DNA of 34,594 nucleotides from Desulfuromonadales bacterium. GTDB taxonomy: Bacteria > Desulfobacterota > Desulfuromonadia > Geobacterales > Pseudopelobacteraceae. The DNA lies in the NCBI GenBank assembly GCA_015688915.1, contig JAATGX010000077.1:1-34594 (forward strand). Direction: 5' to 3'. The translations under genes were made by a program, and so were the position numbers. The notes beneath the pieces are model-generated. The model saw only the letters and a program-made list of their open reading frames with translations. It was not told where the DNA came from and made no database searches. This document shows, in pieces, positions 1 through 7,578 of the stretch; the stretch's first letter is position 1; the number at the start of each line of letters is the position of its first letter.

Positions 1-1
1 C

Positions 2-166
2 ACCACGGCGGACGGGCGCTGCTTCCCGGTTCGCAGCATGCCCTCCCGCACCATGGATGACGTCATCAACGGCGTGGTGATCACCTTTTCGAACATCACC
101 GAGACCAAGGCGCTGGAGGTGGAACTGCGGTCAGAGATCGCACGGTTGAAGAAAAAATCTGAATAG
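2..166 (+). CDS. C-terminal end of a PAS-domain signalling protein, probably CheB/CheR-type (partial)
   Basis: Only the last 54 residues are in the window; the gene enters from the left edge. The visible part reads through a PAS-type beta-sheet end (VVITFSNITETKALE) and then a short charged helix ending in a lysine run before TAG at 164-166. The preceding stretch (CFPVRSMPSRTMDDVINGVV) is typical of the PAS module found at the C-terminus of CheB/CheR fusion proteins, so that is the best guess; a plain PAS histidine kinase would normally continue into a kinase domain, which is absent here. It lies on the same strand upstream of the PAS/KaiC/KaiB genes. Identity beyond a PAS tail is inference. 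Confidence 0.7.
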   Translation, partial: TTADGRCFPVRSMPSRTMDDVINGVVITFSNITETKALEVELRSEIARLKKKSE

Positions 167-345
167 CGCTGATCTTCCGTCAAGCGTCCCCCCCTTTTAA
201 AAAGGGGGGTCAGGGGGGATTTGAAGGTGCGCCGTTACAGGCAAATCCCCCTTTTTCAAAGGAGGACTTGTCACGTGAGCGCTGTTGACGGAAAACCAGC
301 GCAACTCAGGAGAAAAAATATGTTTCTTGAATCAAAGGGGTAGCC
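165..345. repeat. Intergenic spacer with stacked hairpin repeats
   Basis: The spacer holds a C6/G6 inverted repeat around 188-209. It also has a 10-bp inverted repeat formed by 214-223 and 242-251. At 247-284 there is a 38-base block that recurs in opposite orientation at 2907-2944 with one mismatch. These C-run/G-run hairpins resemble dispersed intergenic repeats of the Geobacter group. A 15-base stretch at 165-179 recurs in direct orientation at 2888-2902. No convincing promoter is visible. Confidence 0.8.
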
Positions 346-1068
346 ATGGGTATCGACAACGACAAGGACCTGGCCACGGCAGCGACACAACTGCGCCGGC
401 GTGCGGAAGAACGGCTGAGCGCAAAAGGGCCTGGGGCGCACCCTCCCCCGATGGAGAACGAGGCGCAACGGCTCCTCCACGAACTGCAGGTCCACGAGAT
501 CGAACTGGAGATGCAGAATGCCGAGCTCCGCCTGACCAGGGACGAACTTGAAAAGGCATTGGACAAGTACATCGACCTGTACGACTTCGCCCCGGTCGGC
601 TACTTCACCTTCGACCTCCACAGCACCATCATGGACGTGAACCTCTCCGGGGCCGGCCTCCTGGGAGTCGAGCGCTCCCGGCTGATCGGCCGGCGTTTCG
701 GACTTTTCGTCGCAGATGAAGACCTTCCCGCCTTCACCGCCTTTCTCGGCACTGTTTTTGCTGGGCAGGACAAGGAATCATGCGAAGTGACACTCCTCAA
801 CAAAGAGGGCGAGACTCTTCCGCGCATCGTGCAGATCGATGCCATGGCCGGCAACTCCGGGTGGGAGATCCACGTTGCGGTCATCGACATCACCGAGCGC
901 AAGCGGGTGGAGGAGTCGTTGCGCGTCCGCAACGAGGAATTGGCCCGCTTCAACAGCGCCTCGGTGGGGCGCGAACTCCGCATGATCGAATTTAAGAAGG
1001 AAATCAACGAACTCTGCGTTCAGTCCGGCCAGCCGCCGCGCTATCCGCTCGACTTCGAAAAAGAGTAA
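346..1068 (+). CDS. PAS-domain signalling protein without an output domain
   Basis: A 240-residue soluble protein. Residues 35-75 form a charged helix with the HELQVHEIELEMQNAELR pattern that precedes the PAS domain in many proteobacterial sensors. The PAS domain follows at about 78-190: DLYDFAPVGYFTFD start, then the ITERKR end typical of the PAS/PAC junction. A short C-terminal helical tail contains the common FNSASVGRELRMIEFKK segment that normally leads to a kinase or ends such proteins. There is no kinase, GGDEF or HTH domain, so it probably acts by protein contact. The ATG at 346 has an AAAGGGG ribosome site. It lies directly upstream of kaiC, which suggests a sensory input to the Kai module (inference). 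Confidence 0.85.
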   Translation: MGIDNDKDLATAATQLRRRAEERLSAKGPGAHPPPMENEAQRLLHELQVHEIELEMQNAELRLTRDELEKALDKYIDLYDFAPVGYFTFDLHSTIMDVNLSGAGLLGVERSRLIGRRFGLFVADEDLPAFTAFLGTVFAGQDKESCEVTLLNKEGETLPRIVQIDAMAGNSGWEIHVAVIDITERKRVEESLRVRNEELARFNSASVGRELRMIEFKKEINELCVQSGQPPRYPLDFEKE

Positions 1069-1123
1069 CCCTTCTCCCCAAGGGAGAAGGTGCCCCGAAG
1101 GGGCGGATGAGGGGGCTTTTGGC
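1069..1123. repeat. Tandem hairpin repeat between PAS gene and kaiC
   Basis: Right after the PAS gene stop there are two adjacent hairpins. One has arms at 1071-1079 and 1082-1090; the second is a GCCCC-GAA-GGGGC stem at 1092-1104. This looks like an intergenic palindromic repeat of the kind dispersed in deltaproteobacterial genomes. It could slow or stop transcription between the two genes, but there is no T-run directly after it. Confidence 0.65.
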
Positions 1124-1171
1124 GTGCTGCAAAAACCTGACCGGACACCGCTGCCCCTGACCGAAAGGAAC

Positions 1172-2872
1172 ATGACCATGCCGCCTGAAACGAACATCAT
1201 GACACTTGAAAAATGCCCCACCGGCATCCGCGGGCTGGACGACATCACCAGTGGCGGGCTGCCGCGCGGGAGGACCACGCTGGTGTGCGGCGGCACGGGG
1301 TGCGGCAAGACGCTCCTGGCCCTGGAATTCATCGTCCGCGGCATCCGGGAATTCGACGAACCGGGGGTCTTCATGTCGTTCGAGGAGACCACCGAAGAGT
1401 TGGCCAGCAACGTCGCTTCCCTCGGCTTCGACCTGGAGGAGTTGATCCACGGCGGGAAACTGGCGATGGATTATGTCCACGTAGAGCGGTCCGAGATCGA
1501 GGAGACCGGCGAATACGACCTGGAAGGGCTCTTTGTGCGCCTTGACAGCATGATCGTGGAAACCGGCGCGAAGCGCGTCGGCATCGACTCGCTCGAGGCG
1601 CTCTTTGCCGGGCTCCCCAATGAGGCGATCCTGCGCGCCGAGCTGCGCCGGCTCTTCCGCTGGCTGAAAGACCGGGGGGTTACCACCGTCATCACCGGCG
1701 AACAGGGAAAAAACGAGCTTACCCGCTACGGCCTTGAGGAATACGTCAGCGACTGCGTGATCTTCCTGAACCATCGGGTGGTGAACCGGGTCGGAACGCG
1801 GCTGTTGCGGATCGTCAAGTACCGCGGCTCGTCCCACGGGACCAACGAATACCCGACCATGATCGACGAGCATGGCCTGAGCGTGCTTCCCATCAGTTCC
1901 CTGGGGTTCGACTACCCGGTCTCCACCGAGCGCGTCTCCACCGGCATCGACCGGCTGGACGCCATGCTGGGGGGCAAGGGCTATTACAGCGGCAGCAGCG
2001 TCCTGGTTTCCGGGACCGCGGGCACGGGAAAGAGCAGCCTGGCCGCCGCCTTTGCGGATGCCGCCTGCCGCCGGGGAGAGCGCTGCCTCTACGTCGCCTT
2101 CGAGGAGGCGCCGGCGCAGATCTGCCGTAACATGGCCTCCGTCGGTTTCGACCTGGACCAATGGACCGGGAAGGGGCTCCTGCGCTTTCACGCCGTGCGC
2201 TCCACGCTCTGCGGCCTGGAACAGCACCTGGGCAGCATGATAAAGCTCGCCAGGGAGTTCCGGCCCGCCGTCGTCGTCATCGACCCGGTCACCAACCTGT
2301 CGGCCGTCGGCAGTGCCGAAGAGACCAAGGCGATGCTGACGCAGGTGGTCGATTTCTGCAAAAACCAGAGCATCACGACCCTGTTCACCAGTCTCACCGA
2401 AGGGGGCGGCCCGCAGGAGCAGACCGATCCGGGGGTCTCGTCGCTGATGGACACCTGGGTGCTGCTGCGAAATACCGAGACCCCCTCGGGCGAGCGCAAC
2501 CGCCTGCTGTTCGTCCTCAAGAGCCGCGGCATGGCCCACTCCAGCCAGGTGCGCGAGTTCATGCTTTCCGACAAGGGGGTCCAGCTCACCGACGTGTACA
2601 TCGGCGCCGGAACGGTCCTGACCGGCTCGGCCCGGCTGATCCAGGAGGCGCAGGATGAGGCCGTGGCCGAGGCCCGGCACCGGGACGCCACGCGTCGCCA
2701 GCGTGACCTGGAGCAGGAAAAGGCGCAGGTCCAGGCCCGGATAGGGGCGTTGCAGCACAAGGCCGCACTGCTGGCGGAGGACCTGGATTCACTCACCGGC
2801 GACGAACGGAGCCGCCTGGAAACCGCCACCCGCAACCGCGCCGACCTGGCCAGCGCCCGCCAGGTCGATTGA
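1172..2872 (+). CDS. kaiC: KaiC-like circadian/signalling ATPase, double RecA domain
   Basis: A 566-residue KaiC homolog with both RecA-like domains. CI has Walker A GGTGCGKT at 40-47 and a paired Glu (SFEETTEE) after it. CII has Walker A GTAGTGKS at 281-288 and FEEAPAQ. In cyanobacterial KaiC the CII phosphosites are S431-T432 in a TDSHIST context; here the aligned stretch is TDPGVSS, so both positions are serine and could be phosphorylated (inference). From about residue 480 a long charged coiled coil replaces the short cyanobacterial tail. The ATG at 1172 has AAAGGA 3-8 bases upstream; a GTG at 1124 lies in repeat DNA without such a site. No kaiA is visible nearby, as usual outside cyanobacteria. 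Two kaiB genes follow. Confidence 0.95.
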   Translation: MTMPPETNIMTLEKCPTGIRGLDDITSGGLPRGRTTLVCGGTGCGKTLLALEFIVRGIREFDEPGVFMSFEETTEELASNVASLGFDLEELIHGGKLAMDYVHVERSEIEETGEYDLEGLFVRLDSMIVETGAKRVGIDSLEALFAGLPNEAILRAELRRLFRWLKDRGVTTVITGEQGKNELTRYGLEEYVSDCVIFLNHRVVNRVGTRLLRIVKYRGSSHGTNEYPTMIDEHGLSVLPISSLGFDYPVSTERVSTGIDRLDAMLGGKGYYSGSSVLVSGTAGTGKSSLAAAFADAACRRGERCLYVAFEEAPAQICRNMASVGFDLDQWTGKGLLRFHAVRSTLCGLEQHLGSMIKLAREFRPAVVVIDPVTNLSAVGSAEETKAMLTQVVDFCKNQSITTLFTSLTEGGGPQEQTDPGVSSLMDTWVLLRNTETPSGERNRLLFVLKSRGMAHSSQVREFMLSDKGVQLTDVYIGAGTVLTGSARLIQEAQDEAVAEARHRDATRRQRDLEQEKAQVQARIGALQHKAALLAEDLDSLTGDERSRLETATRNRADLASARQVD

Positions 2873-2887
2873 GGGTAACCACTGATG

Positions 2888-2944
2888 AGCGCTGATCTTC
2901 CGCTACCAGCGCTCACGTGACAAGTCCCCCTTTGAAAAAGGGGG
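2888..2944. repeat. Second copy of flanking repeats (inverted 38-mer plus direct 15-mer)
   Basis: After the kaiC stop, 2888-2902 repeats the 15 bases at 165-179 in direct orientation. Positions 2907-2944 repeat 247-284 in inverted orientation with 37 of 38 matches. Together the copies bracket the PAS gene and kaiC. The block ends in a run of C, then TTTGAAAAA, then a run of G, so it can form a hairpin in RNA. Confidence 0.85.
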
Positions 2945-2967
2945 GGAACGAATACAGGAGACCACGT

Positions 2968-3288
2968 ATGCCAAAAAAGACCAGACCAGACACCGTTCCC
3001 CCTTCCCAGACACCGGAATTCTGGCAGTTGAGGCTCTACGTGGCGGGCATGACCGCGCGCGCGGTCGCGGCCTTCGACAACCTGAAAAGGTTGTGCGAGG
3101 AGCATCTGGCCGGCTACTACGAGATCGAAATCATCGATCTGCTGGAAAACCCGAAACTCGCCGCCGGCGACCAGATTCTCGCCGTGCCGACCCTGGTGCG
3201 CAAGCTGCCACCTCCCATGAAAAAAATCATCGGCGATCTTTCCAACGAGGAGCGGGTCCTCGTTGGCCTGGACCTGCGGCCGCGGTGA
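2968..3288 (+). CDS. kaiB: KaiB-like protein 1
   Basis: A 106-residue KaiB-family protein with the thioredoxin-like KaiB fold. Residues about 18-106 match the family: [13 protein letters not shown] at the start, then [27 protein letters not shown] and the [17 protein letters not shown] end. An N-terminal extension of about 17 polar residues ([16 protein letters not shown]) is longer than in cyanobacterial KaiB. In the known clock KaiB binds the phosphorylated KaiC CI ring after a fold switch; a similar KaiC-binding role is inferred here from the adjacent kaiC. ATG at 2968 has CAGGAG about 7 bases upstream. The next kaiB paralog begins 17 bases after its stop. Confidence 0.95.
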   Translation: MPKKTRPDTVPPSQTPEFWQLRLYVAGMTARAVAAFDNLKRLCEEHLAGYYEIEIIDLLENPKLAAGDQILAVPTLVRKLPPPMKKIIGDLSNEERVLVGLDLRPR

Positions 3289-3305
3289 GCGAAAAGGAAC
3301 CTTCC

Positions 3306-3644
3306 ATGACAACGAAACGTGCCCAAACGGCGCTTGAGGCCCTGGAAGCCGCGAGCCGGGACATCGGGGGCCAGATCTATACCCTGCGACTCTATGTGGC
3401 CGGGCTCACCACGCGCTCCCAGGAGGCCATCCGCACCGTCACCACCATCTGCGAGGAACACCTGGCGGGCCGCTACAGCCTGGAGGTGATCGACATCTAC
3501 CAGCACCCGGTCCTGGCCAAGGGGGAGCAGATCATCGCCGCACCCACCCTGATCAAGAAACTGCCGCTCCCGTTGCGTAAGATCATCGGCAACATGGCTG
3601 ACAAGGACAAGGTCCTGGTCGGCCTGGATTTGAGGAGCAAGTAA
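3306..3644 (+). CDS. kaiB: KaiB-like protein 2 (paralog)
   Basis: A 112-residue second KaiB, roughly half identical to the first over the shared core. It keeps [12 protein letters not shown], the [11 protein letters not shown] loop, [13 protein letters not shown] and VLVGLDL. It differs at the usually conserved IIGDLS stretch, which reads IIGNMA, and the PPP motif is PLP. The N-terminal extension is about 25 residues. The ATG at 3306 has AAAGGA 7 bases upstream. Only one base separates its stop from the sigma-54 activator start, so the two are almost certainly co-translated. Two KaiBs per KaiC suggest specialised partners, for example one for KaiC and one for an output protein (inference). 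Confidence 0.93.
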   Translation: MTTKRAQTALEALEAASRDIGGQIYTLRLYVAGLTTRSQEAIRTVTTICEEHLAGRYSLEVIDIYQHPVLAKGEQIIAAPTLIKKLPLPLRKIIGNMADKDKVLVGLDLRSK

Positions 3645-3645
3645 C

Positions 3646-5523
3646 ATGAGCGTTACAGCGGACGAAGCACCGCGCACCACGCGGGAGTTGCTCGGGGAGA
3701 TCGAACGGCTCCGCGGCCGGCTCGACGAGGCCGACCAGACCCTTGACGCCATCCGCAGCGGCGACGTGGACGCCCTGGTAATGACCGGCCCCCAGGGAGA
3801 CCGCGTTTTCTCCCTCACCGGCGCCGAGCGGACGTACCGGCTCATCGTGGAGACCATGAACGAGGCAGCCCTGACGGTGGACCTGGACGGTACGATACTC
3901 TTCTGCAACCGGCGTTTTTGCGACCTGGTGAAGACCCCCATGTCGAACACCATCGGCAAAAAGCTGACCGCTTTTTTCGCGCCGGCCCAGCACCACGGGC
4001 TGCGGAGGCTCCTGGCCAAGGCCCAGGCCGGGCCCGTGCAACGGTGCCTCACCCTGCAGGCCGCCGGCGGCGCCGCGGTATCCACGCAGATCGCGGCCAG
4101 CCTGCTCACGGCCGACGATCTCACCAGCATCTGCCTGGTAGCCACGGACCTGACCGAACTGGAGGCGCAAGCCAACTCGATCCGCGTCATGCGCGAGCAA
4201 CAGCAGGCCCTGGAGGAAAGCCGGGCCGAACTGCAGACGGCCAACGCCCTGCTGAACGATTCCCGCCGGGCCGCCCTCAACATCATGGAAGACGCGGTCT
4301 CGGCGCGTCATGAAACCGAGGAGGCGAGCGCCAGCCTGCAACGCGAAATAGGGGAACGCATACAGGCCGAGGAGAAATTGCGGAAAGCCCACGACGAGTT
4401 GGAATTGCGGGTCTGGGAGCGGACGGGAGAGCTGGCCGGCGCAAACGCGCATCTCACGCAGGAAATAGAAGAGCGCAAAAAGGCTGAAGAATCGCTCAAG
4501 GGCGCGTATGCGGAAATAAAACGGCTGAAGGACCAACTCCAGGCGGAGAACACCTATCTGCAACAAGAGGTTGCCCAGCAGTACAACTTCGGCGAAGTCA
4601 TCGGGCAAAGTAGTGTCCTCTCGCACATCTTCCTGCGGGTCAAGCAGGTAGCGCCCATGACCGCGACCGTTCTGCTCCTTGGAGAGACCGGCACCGGCAA
4701 GGGCGTGATCGCCCGCGCCATCCACAGAAGCAGCACCCGCAAGGATCGGCCGCTGATAACGGTCAATTGTACGACCCTGCCCGCGTCCCTGGTGGAAAGC
4801 GAACTCTTCGGGCGGGAAAAGGGGGCGTTCACCGGATCGGATACCCAGCAGATCGGGCGCTTTGAACTGGCCAACGGCGGCACCATATTTCTCGACGAGA
4901 TCGGCGAGTTGCCGATGGAGTTGCAGTGCAAGCTGCTCCGGGTCATTCAGGACGGCGAGTTCGAGCGGCTGGGCAGTCCCCGCACCATAAAGATCGATGT
5001 GCGGATCATCGCGGCAACCAACCGGAATCTGGAAGAGGAGATCAAGAACGGCAGGTTCCGCGAAGATCTGTTTTACCGGCTCAATGTCTTCCCCATCACC
5101 ATGCCGCCACTCCGGGAACGCAAGGAAGACATCCCGCTGCTCGTTCAGCATTTCGTGGCCAAGTTCAACAAGAAAATCGGCAGGAATATCACGACCGTGT
5201 CAAAAGGCACCGTAAACATCCTGCAGGAATACCACTGGCCCGGCAACGTGCGGGAGCTGGAAAGTGTCATCGAGCGGGCGATAATCACCAGCCAGGGAAC
5301 CACACTCCAGGTATCCGACCGGCTGGATGCGCTCCGAAAGCCGGAGGAGCCGTCAGGGCAGAGCGTCAAGGCGCTTGCCGAGCTGGAGCACGACCACATT
5401 ATCCAGGTGCTCCAGAAAACCGGTTGGCGCATCGAGGGGAAAAACGGGGCCGCGGTAATCCTTGGCCTCAACGCCAGCACGCTGCGCGCCCGGATGCGGA
5501 AGTACGGCATCGTTCGCCACTGA
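3646..5523 (+). CDS. PAS-domain sigma-54-dependent transcriptional activator
   Basis: A 625-residue enhancer-binding protein without a receiver domain. Residues 1-55 are a helical region and a PAS domain spans about 65-170. A long coiled coil (about 175-310) follows, then the AAA+ core: Walker A GETGTGKG at 346-353, the sigma-54 contact loop at 393-398 reading GAFTGS instead of GAFTGA, and Walker B LDEIGEL with D417-E418. A Fis-type helix-turn-helix lies at about 580-622 ([21 protein letters not shown]). It starts one base after kaiB2, so it is the likely output of the KaiC/KaiB module. The genes just downstream have sigma-54 promoters with shared upstream dyads and are its best target candidates (inference). 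Confidence 0.92.
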   Translation: MSVTADEAPRTTRELLGEIERLRGRLDEADQTLDAIRSGDVDALVMTGPQGDRVFSLTGAERTYRLIVETMNEAALTVDLDGTILFCNRRFCDLVKTPMSNTIGKKLTAFFAPAQHHGLRRLLAKAQAGPVQRCLTLQAAGGAAVSTQIAASLLTADDLTSICLVATDLTELEAQANSIRVMREQQQALEESRAELQTANALLNDSRRAALNIMEDAVSARHETEEASASLQREIGERIQAEEKLRKAHDELELRVWERTGELAGANAHLTQEIEERKKAEESLKGAYAEIKRLKDQLQAENTYLQQEVAQQYNFGEVIGQSSVLSHIFLRVKQVAPMTATVLLLGETGTGKGVIARAIHRSSTRKDRPLITVNCTTLPASLVESELFGREKGAFTGSDTQQIGRFELANGGTIFLDEIGELPMELQCKLLRVIQDGEFERLGSPRTIKIDVRIIAATNRNLEEEIKNGRFREDLFYRLNVFPITMPPLRERKEDIPLLVQHFVAKFNKKIGRNITTVSKGTVNILQEYHWPGNVRELESVIERAIITSQGTTLQVSDRLDALRKPEEPSGQSVKALAELEHDHIIQVLQKTGWRIEGKNGAAVILGLNASTLRARMRKYGIVRH

Positions 5524-5562
5524 TGGCAGTGCGTCTCACCCCCTCGACCCGCACCTCCGAAC

Positions 5563-5608
5563 CATAACCGCCCTCCGTCATATATGGCGGTTATGTCAAA
5601 CATGACGG
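5563..5608 (+). promoter_or_regulatory. Putative enhancer (activator-binding) site for the radical SAM promoter
   Basis: The core 5579-5608 contains an 8-bp palindrome CATATATG followed by ATGTCAAACAT, a palindrome with a 3-base centre. The same 30-base element recurs at 7359-7388 with 27 matches. It sits 128 bp upstream of a -24/-12 promoter, the usual place for a sigma-54 enhancer site. A 10-bp inverted repeat (5563-5572 with 5586-5595) overlaps it and may also form an RNA hairpin behind the activator gene. Confidence 0.7.
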
Positions 5609-5705
5609 ATTCCGTGGATAATGTTCCCTCCACCCGGCCCTCCCCACGCATCTTTATACCCTTCACGATCAACCGGTTGTACGTTCAGCATCCGCGCATC
5701 CTCTC

Positions 5706-5721
5706 CGGCACGTTAGTTGCG
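5706..5721 (+). promoter_or_regulatory. Sigma-54 (-24/-12) promoter of the radical SAM gene
   Basis: The stretch CGGCACGTTAGTTGCG has GG at 5707-5708 and GC at 5719-5720, exactly 10 bases apart, and matches the sigma-54 consensus (TGGCACG-N4-TTGC) except the first T. Transcription would start near 5732, about 70 bases ahead of the ATG at 5802. Fifteen bases from the GG onward are identical to the promoter at 7485. Confidence 0.85.
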
Positions 5722-5801
5722 ATTCGTTTTTTGCGGGAAACGCCACATAGGTTTGCCGCACGCAGGTTATGCCGTCATGGCGACAGGGGAGCATCCGCAT
5801 G

Positions 5802-7322
5802 AAGATCCTGCTTGTATATCCGCACTATCCCGACACCTTCTGGAGTTTCCGCCACGCCATGAAATTCATCGGCAGGAAGGCGAGCTTCCCGCCGCTGGGC
5901 CTTCTGACCGTGGCGGCCATGCTCCCGGCCGAATGGGAAAAGCGGCTCGTGGATATGAATGTCCGCCCCCTCACCGATGATGACCTGAGGTGGTCGGATT
6001 ATGTCTTTATCAGCGCCATGGCCATCCAGCGCGAATCGGCGCAGGAGGTCATCGCACGCTGCCGGCGGCTGGGGGTCAGAATCGTTGCCGGAGGCCCCCT
6101 GTTTACCACGTACCACCAGGATTTCCCCGAAGTGGACCACGTGGTGACGGGCGAGGGGGAACTCACCCTGCCCCGGTTTCTGGCCGACCTGGAAAACGGC
6201 GAGGCCCGGCATCTGTACACCGACGACCAACGGACCGACCTGGGGAACAGTCCGGTCCCGCTCTGGGAGTTGATCGATGTGAGCGCCTATGCCGCCATGA
6301 ACATCCAGTATTCACGGGGATGTCCCTTTGACTGCGAGTTCTGCGACATAACGGTATTGTTCGGGCGCACGCCGCGCACCAAGGGGCTCGCGCAACTGAC
6401 GGCGGAGCTGGAGAGCCTGTATGTGCGGGGATGGCGCGGCGCGATCTTCTTTGTTGACGACAACTTCATCGGCGACCGGGGAAAGCTGAAGCGGGAGGTT
6501 CTTCCCGGCATTATCGACTGGATGGAGAAACGGGGGCGCCCGTTCTACTTTTACACCGAGGCGTCCATCGATCTGGCCGACGACGGCAGCCTCATGGAAC
6601 TGATGGTCAGGGCCGGATTCGAAGAGGTCTTTATCGGCATCGAGACCCCGCACGAGGACGGCCATGCGGAAAGCGGCAAGGTGCAGAACAGGAACCGGGA
6701 CCTGCTGGCCTCGGTAAAGGGCATCCAGCGGGCGGGCCTGCAGGTGCACGGGGGATTCATCGTGGGCTTCGACAGCGACCCGCCGGCGATCTTCGATCGG
6801 CAGATCCGTTTTATCCAGGAGAGCGGCATCGTCACCGCCATGGTCGGGGTACTTTCCGCCATGCGCGGCACCCGGCTGTACCAGCGCCTGGAGCGGGAAG
6901 GGAGACTGCTCGGGGAAGGCTCCGGCAGCAATACGATCATGGACCTCAACTTCGTCCCCCGAATGGAGCAGACAACGCTCATCGGTGGTTACCGGACCAT
7001 CCTCGACACCATCTACTCACCCAAAAACTACTATAGGCGGGTGATCCGCCTCCTCAGGGAGTACCGGCCGCTGCACCTGGGAAAATTCCACCTCCAGCCG
7101 GGATACGTGGGTGCGCTCTTCAAATCGATCCTGTTCCTGGGGATTCTGGGCAAGGAGAGAGTGCACTTCTGGAATCTCTTCTTCTGGTCTCTCACACGGC
7201 GGCCGCGGCTCTTCCCCCTGGCCATAACCTATGCCGTCTACGGGTTCCACTTCAGAACGGTCGCGGAAAAGATCGACTGGATCGGGATAGGCCCCGGCGA
7301 CGGGGTCATAAAACCGTCCTGA
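5802..7322 (+). CDS. B12-binding domain radical SAM protein (DUF4070 type)
   Basis: A 506-residue enzyme. Residues 1-140 form a cobalamin-binding Rossmann-like domain (KILLVYPHYP start, VAGGPLFTTY, VTGEGE). The radical SAM domain has its iron-sulfur cluster cysteines in CPFDCEFC at 174, 178 and 181, followed by the FVDDNFIGD strand. The C-terminal third resembles DUF4070, as in hopanoid methylase HpnP and relatives. Such proteins transfer methyl groups or rearrange carbon on unactivated substrates; the substrate here cannot be told. The ATG at 5802 has GGGGAG upstream, and an upstream in-frame ATG at 5769 lacks one. It is transcribed alone from a sigma-54 promoter, next to the Kai-linked activator. 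Confidence 0.9.
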   Translation, partial: KILLVYPHYPDTFWSFRHAMKFIGRKASFPPLGLLTVAAMLPAEWEKRLVDMNVRPLTDDDLRWSDYVFISAMAIQRESAQEVIARCRRLGVRIVAGGPLFTTYHQDFPEVDHVVTGEGELTLPRFLADLENGEARHLYTDDQRTDLGNSPVPLWELIDVSAYAAMNIQYSRGCPFDCEFCDITVLFGRTPRTKGLAQLTAELESLYVRGWRGAIFFVDDNFIGDRGKLKREVLPGIIDWMEKRGRPFYFYTEASIDLADDGSLMELMVRAGFEEVFIGIETPHEDGHAESGKVQNRNRDLLASVKGIQRAGLQVHGGFIVGFDSDPPAIFDRQIRFIQESGIVTAMVGVLSAMRGTRLYQRLEREGRLLGEGSGSNTIMDLNFVPRMEQTTLIGGYRTILDTIYSPKNYYRRVIRLLREYRPLHLGKFHLQPGYVGALFKSILFLGILGKERVHFWNLFFWSLTRRPRLFPLAITYAVYGFHFRTVAEKIDWIGIGPGDGVIKPS

Positions 7323-7358
7323 CGCAGCCCCCCCATGCGCCTCGCCATGGTCGTCCAC

Positions 7359-7388
7359 CATATATGGCAGTTATGTTAAACATGGCGG
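7359..7388 (+). promoter_or_regulatory. Putative enhancer site, second copy
   Basis: This is the second copy of the 30-base element at 5579-5608, with three differences. Both cores (CATATATG and ATGTTAAACAT) are kept. It lies 126 bp upstream of the GG of the next sigma-54 promoter. The similarity continues loosely through the following 30 bases, which suggests the whole promoter region was duplicated. Confidence 0.7.
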
Positions 7389-7483
7389 CTTCCGTTGACG
7401 CCTTTCCTTCCACCGGGCCTGTAGCATTTTAAATTTATCCATACAATCAAGATGTTACCACCTCATCATCCGCAGCCATCCTC

Positions 7484-7499
7484 TGGCACGTTAGTTGCG
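7484..7499 (+). promoter_or_regulatory. Sigma-54 (-24/-12) promoter of the BTAD-like regulator gene
   Basis: The stretch TGGCACGTTAGTTGCG is a full match to the sigma-54 consensus, with GG at 7485-7486 and GC at 7497-7498. The predicted transcription start is near 7510, about 70 bases upstream of the ATG at 7579, the same layout as for the radical SAM gene. Confidence 0.9.
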
Positions 7500-7578
7500 C
7501 TGTTCCTGCCAGGCCCTACGTGGGGCACTGACGTGCTTTCTGAATGGATCAAGCAGATATCTGTTCGCGGGGAGTTCC

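Noticed and set aside
1124-1171. Upstream GTG start for kaiC
   Set aside because: It lies next to intergenic repeat DNA without a ribosome site, while ATG at 1172 has AAAGGA.
1004-2758. 584-residue open frame opposite kaiC
   Set aside because: High-GC antisense shadow; the + strand encodes a clear KaiC with all motifs and a ribosome site.
3583-5151. 522-residue open frame opposite the Kai-linked activator
   Set aside because: Antisense shadow of the conserved AAA+ gene; composition and lack of motifs argue against coding.
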